Of a stretch of DNA of 6,720 bases, positions 6,370 to 6,720 are shown piece after piece. The position numbers and the translations under genes are program-made. The stretch is from the NCBI GenBank assembly GCA_958451915.1, contig CAUDRX010000130.1:1-6720 (forward strand), read 5' to 3'. Origin of the DNA: an uncultured Peptococcaceae bacterium (GTDB lineage Bacteria; Bacillota; Peptococcia; Peptococcales; Peptococcaceae). Each line of letters begins with the position of its first letter. Position 1 is the first letter of the stretch. The notes beneath the pieces are model-generated. The model was given only the letters and a program-made list of their open reading frames with translations. It searched no databases and was not told the DNA's origin.

Positions 6370-6720
6370 CACACTTCTTCTCCTGTGTAGCCATATCCAA
6401 TGTCAACAAAAGCACGCACCACGTTCGTTTTAGTAAAACGACCAAGCACCTCAAATCGATCTTCGCCAACCTGTTTTACGACTGGCATCCCATCAATCTC
6501 ATGAGTAATCAATTTTTGAGCAGCATGCCAGAGACTCTCATCCGGAGTTGTCATGATCAAATTTGGCATCCTGGTCATGATCACGCTGACTGGCACTTTG
6601 TGCATATCTGTCGTCCCGATCGCCAGTTTCAGAAGGTCTTTGCGAGAAAGCACCCCTTCCAAAAGGCCATCTTCGTTAACAATAAACAAAGTACCAATGT
6701 TATTGATGAAAAGCGATACC
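6369..6720 (-). CDS. ccpN: CcpN-type CBS-domain regulator (5' end beyond window)
   Basis: The window shows the last 116 residues, starting inside a CBS domain (LFINNIGTLFIVNEDG, then GVLSRKDLLKLAI) and containing a second one (VIMTRMPNLIMTTPDES through EIDGMPVV and GRFTKTNVVRAF). In B. subtilis, ccpN (yqzB) directly precedes yqfL and encodes a protein with an N-terminal helix-turn-helix and paired CBS domains that represses gluconeogenic genes when glycolysis is active. The same pairing with PDRP here makes this the likely identity. The DNA-binding part would lie to the right of the window and is not seen, so the regulator role rests on family and position. Its TGA overlaps the ATG of the PDRP gene by one base. 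A TTG at 6689 is internal and not the start. Confidence 0.75.
   Translation of the reverse strand, partial: VSLFINNIGTLFIVNEDGLLEGVLSRKDLLKLAIGTTDMHKVPVSVIMTRMPNLIMTTPDESLWHAAQKLITHEIDGMPVVKQVGEDRFEVLGRFTKTNVVRAFVDIGYGYTGEEV

Overview
This window is a housekeeping stretch of a bacterial chromosome, and every gene I can support lies on the minus strand. In transcription order (right to left) it holds: the C-terminal part of a CcpN-type CBS-domain regulator; the regulatory kinase/phosphorylase of pyruvate, phosphate dikinase (PDRP/YqfL family); the dikinase gene ppdK, broken by a frameshift; a strong intrinsic terminator; a dNTP triphosphohydrolase (dgt family); and the DNA primase gene dnaG, which runs off the left edge. 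The gene order resembles the Bacillus subtilis ccpN-yqfL-yqxD-dnaG-sigA neighbourhood. Here ppdK and dgt sit where B. subtilis has yqxD. This order, strong AGGAGG ribosome-binding sites and roughly balanced base composition suggest an anaerobic member of the Bacillota (Clostridia or Negativicutes). I cannot name a genus from the sequence.

Layout. Positions 6720 to 2894 form one tightly packed operon. The regulator's stop overlaps the PDRP start by one base (TGATG). The PDRP stop overlaps the inferred TTG start of ppdK by 8 bases. The operon ends at a perfect 17-bp hairpin (2831-2873). Left of that, dgt begins behind a weak promoter candidate and a strong ribosome-binding site. A 76-base gap separates dgt from dnaG. 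It contains a good extended -10 promoter, a 12-bp palindrome near the predicted transcription start, and a strong Shine-Dalgarno. By synteny, rpoD/sigA is expected beyond the left edge. No stretch over 300 bases lacks a gene.

How the genes work together. The right-hand operon concerns the pyruvate/phosphoenolpyruvate node. CcpN-type proteins repress gluconeogenic genes, PPDK interconverts pyruvate and PEP, and PDRP switches PPDK off and on through a threonine two residues before the catalytic histidine. That threonine is present here. The left-hand pair serves DNA replication: dgt for nucleotide pool control and dnaG for primer synthesis.

The main oddity is ppdK. Both halves are well conserved and carry their catalytic residues, but the reading frame changes near 4110-4120, inside the phosphohistidine domain. 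This is a recent pseudogenisation, an assembly or sequencing error, or less likely a functional split. I found no mobile element, CRISPR array, RNA gene or new type of system.
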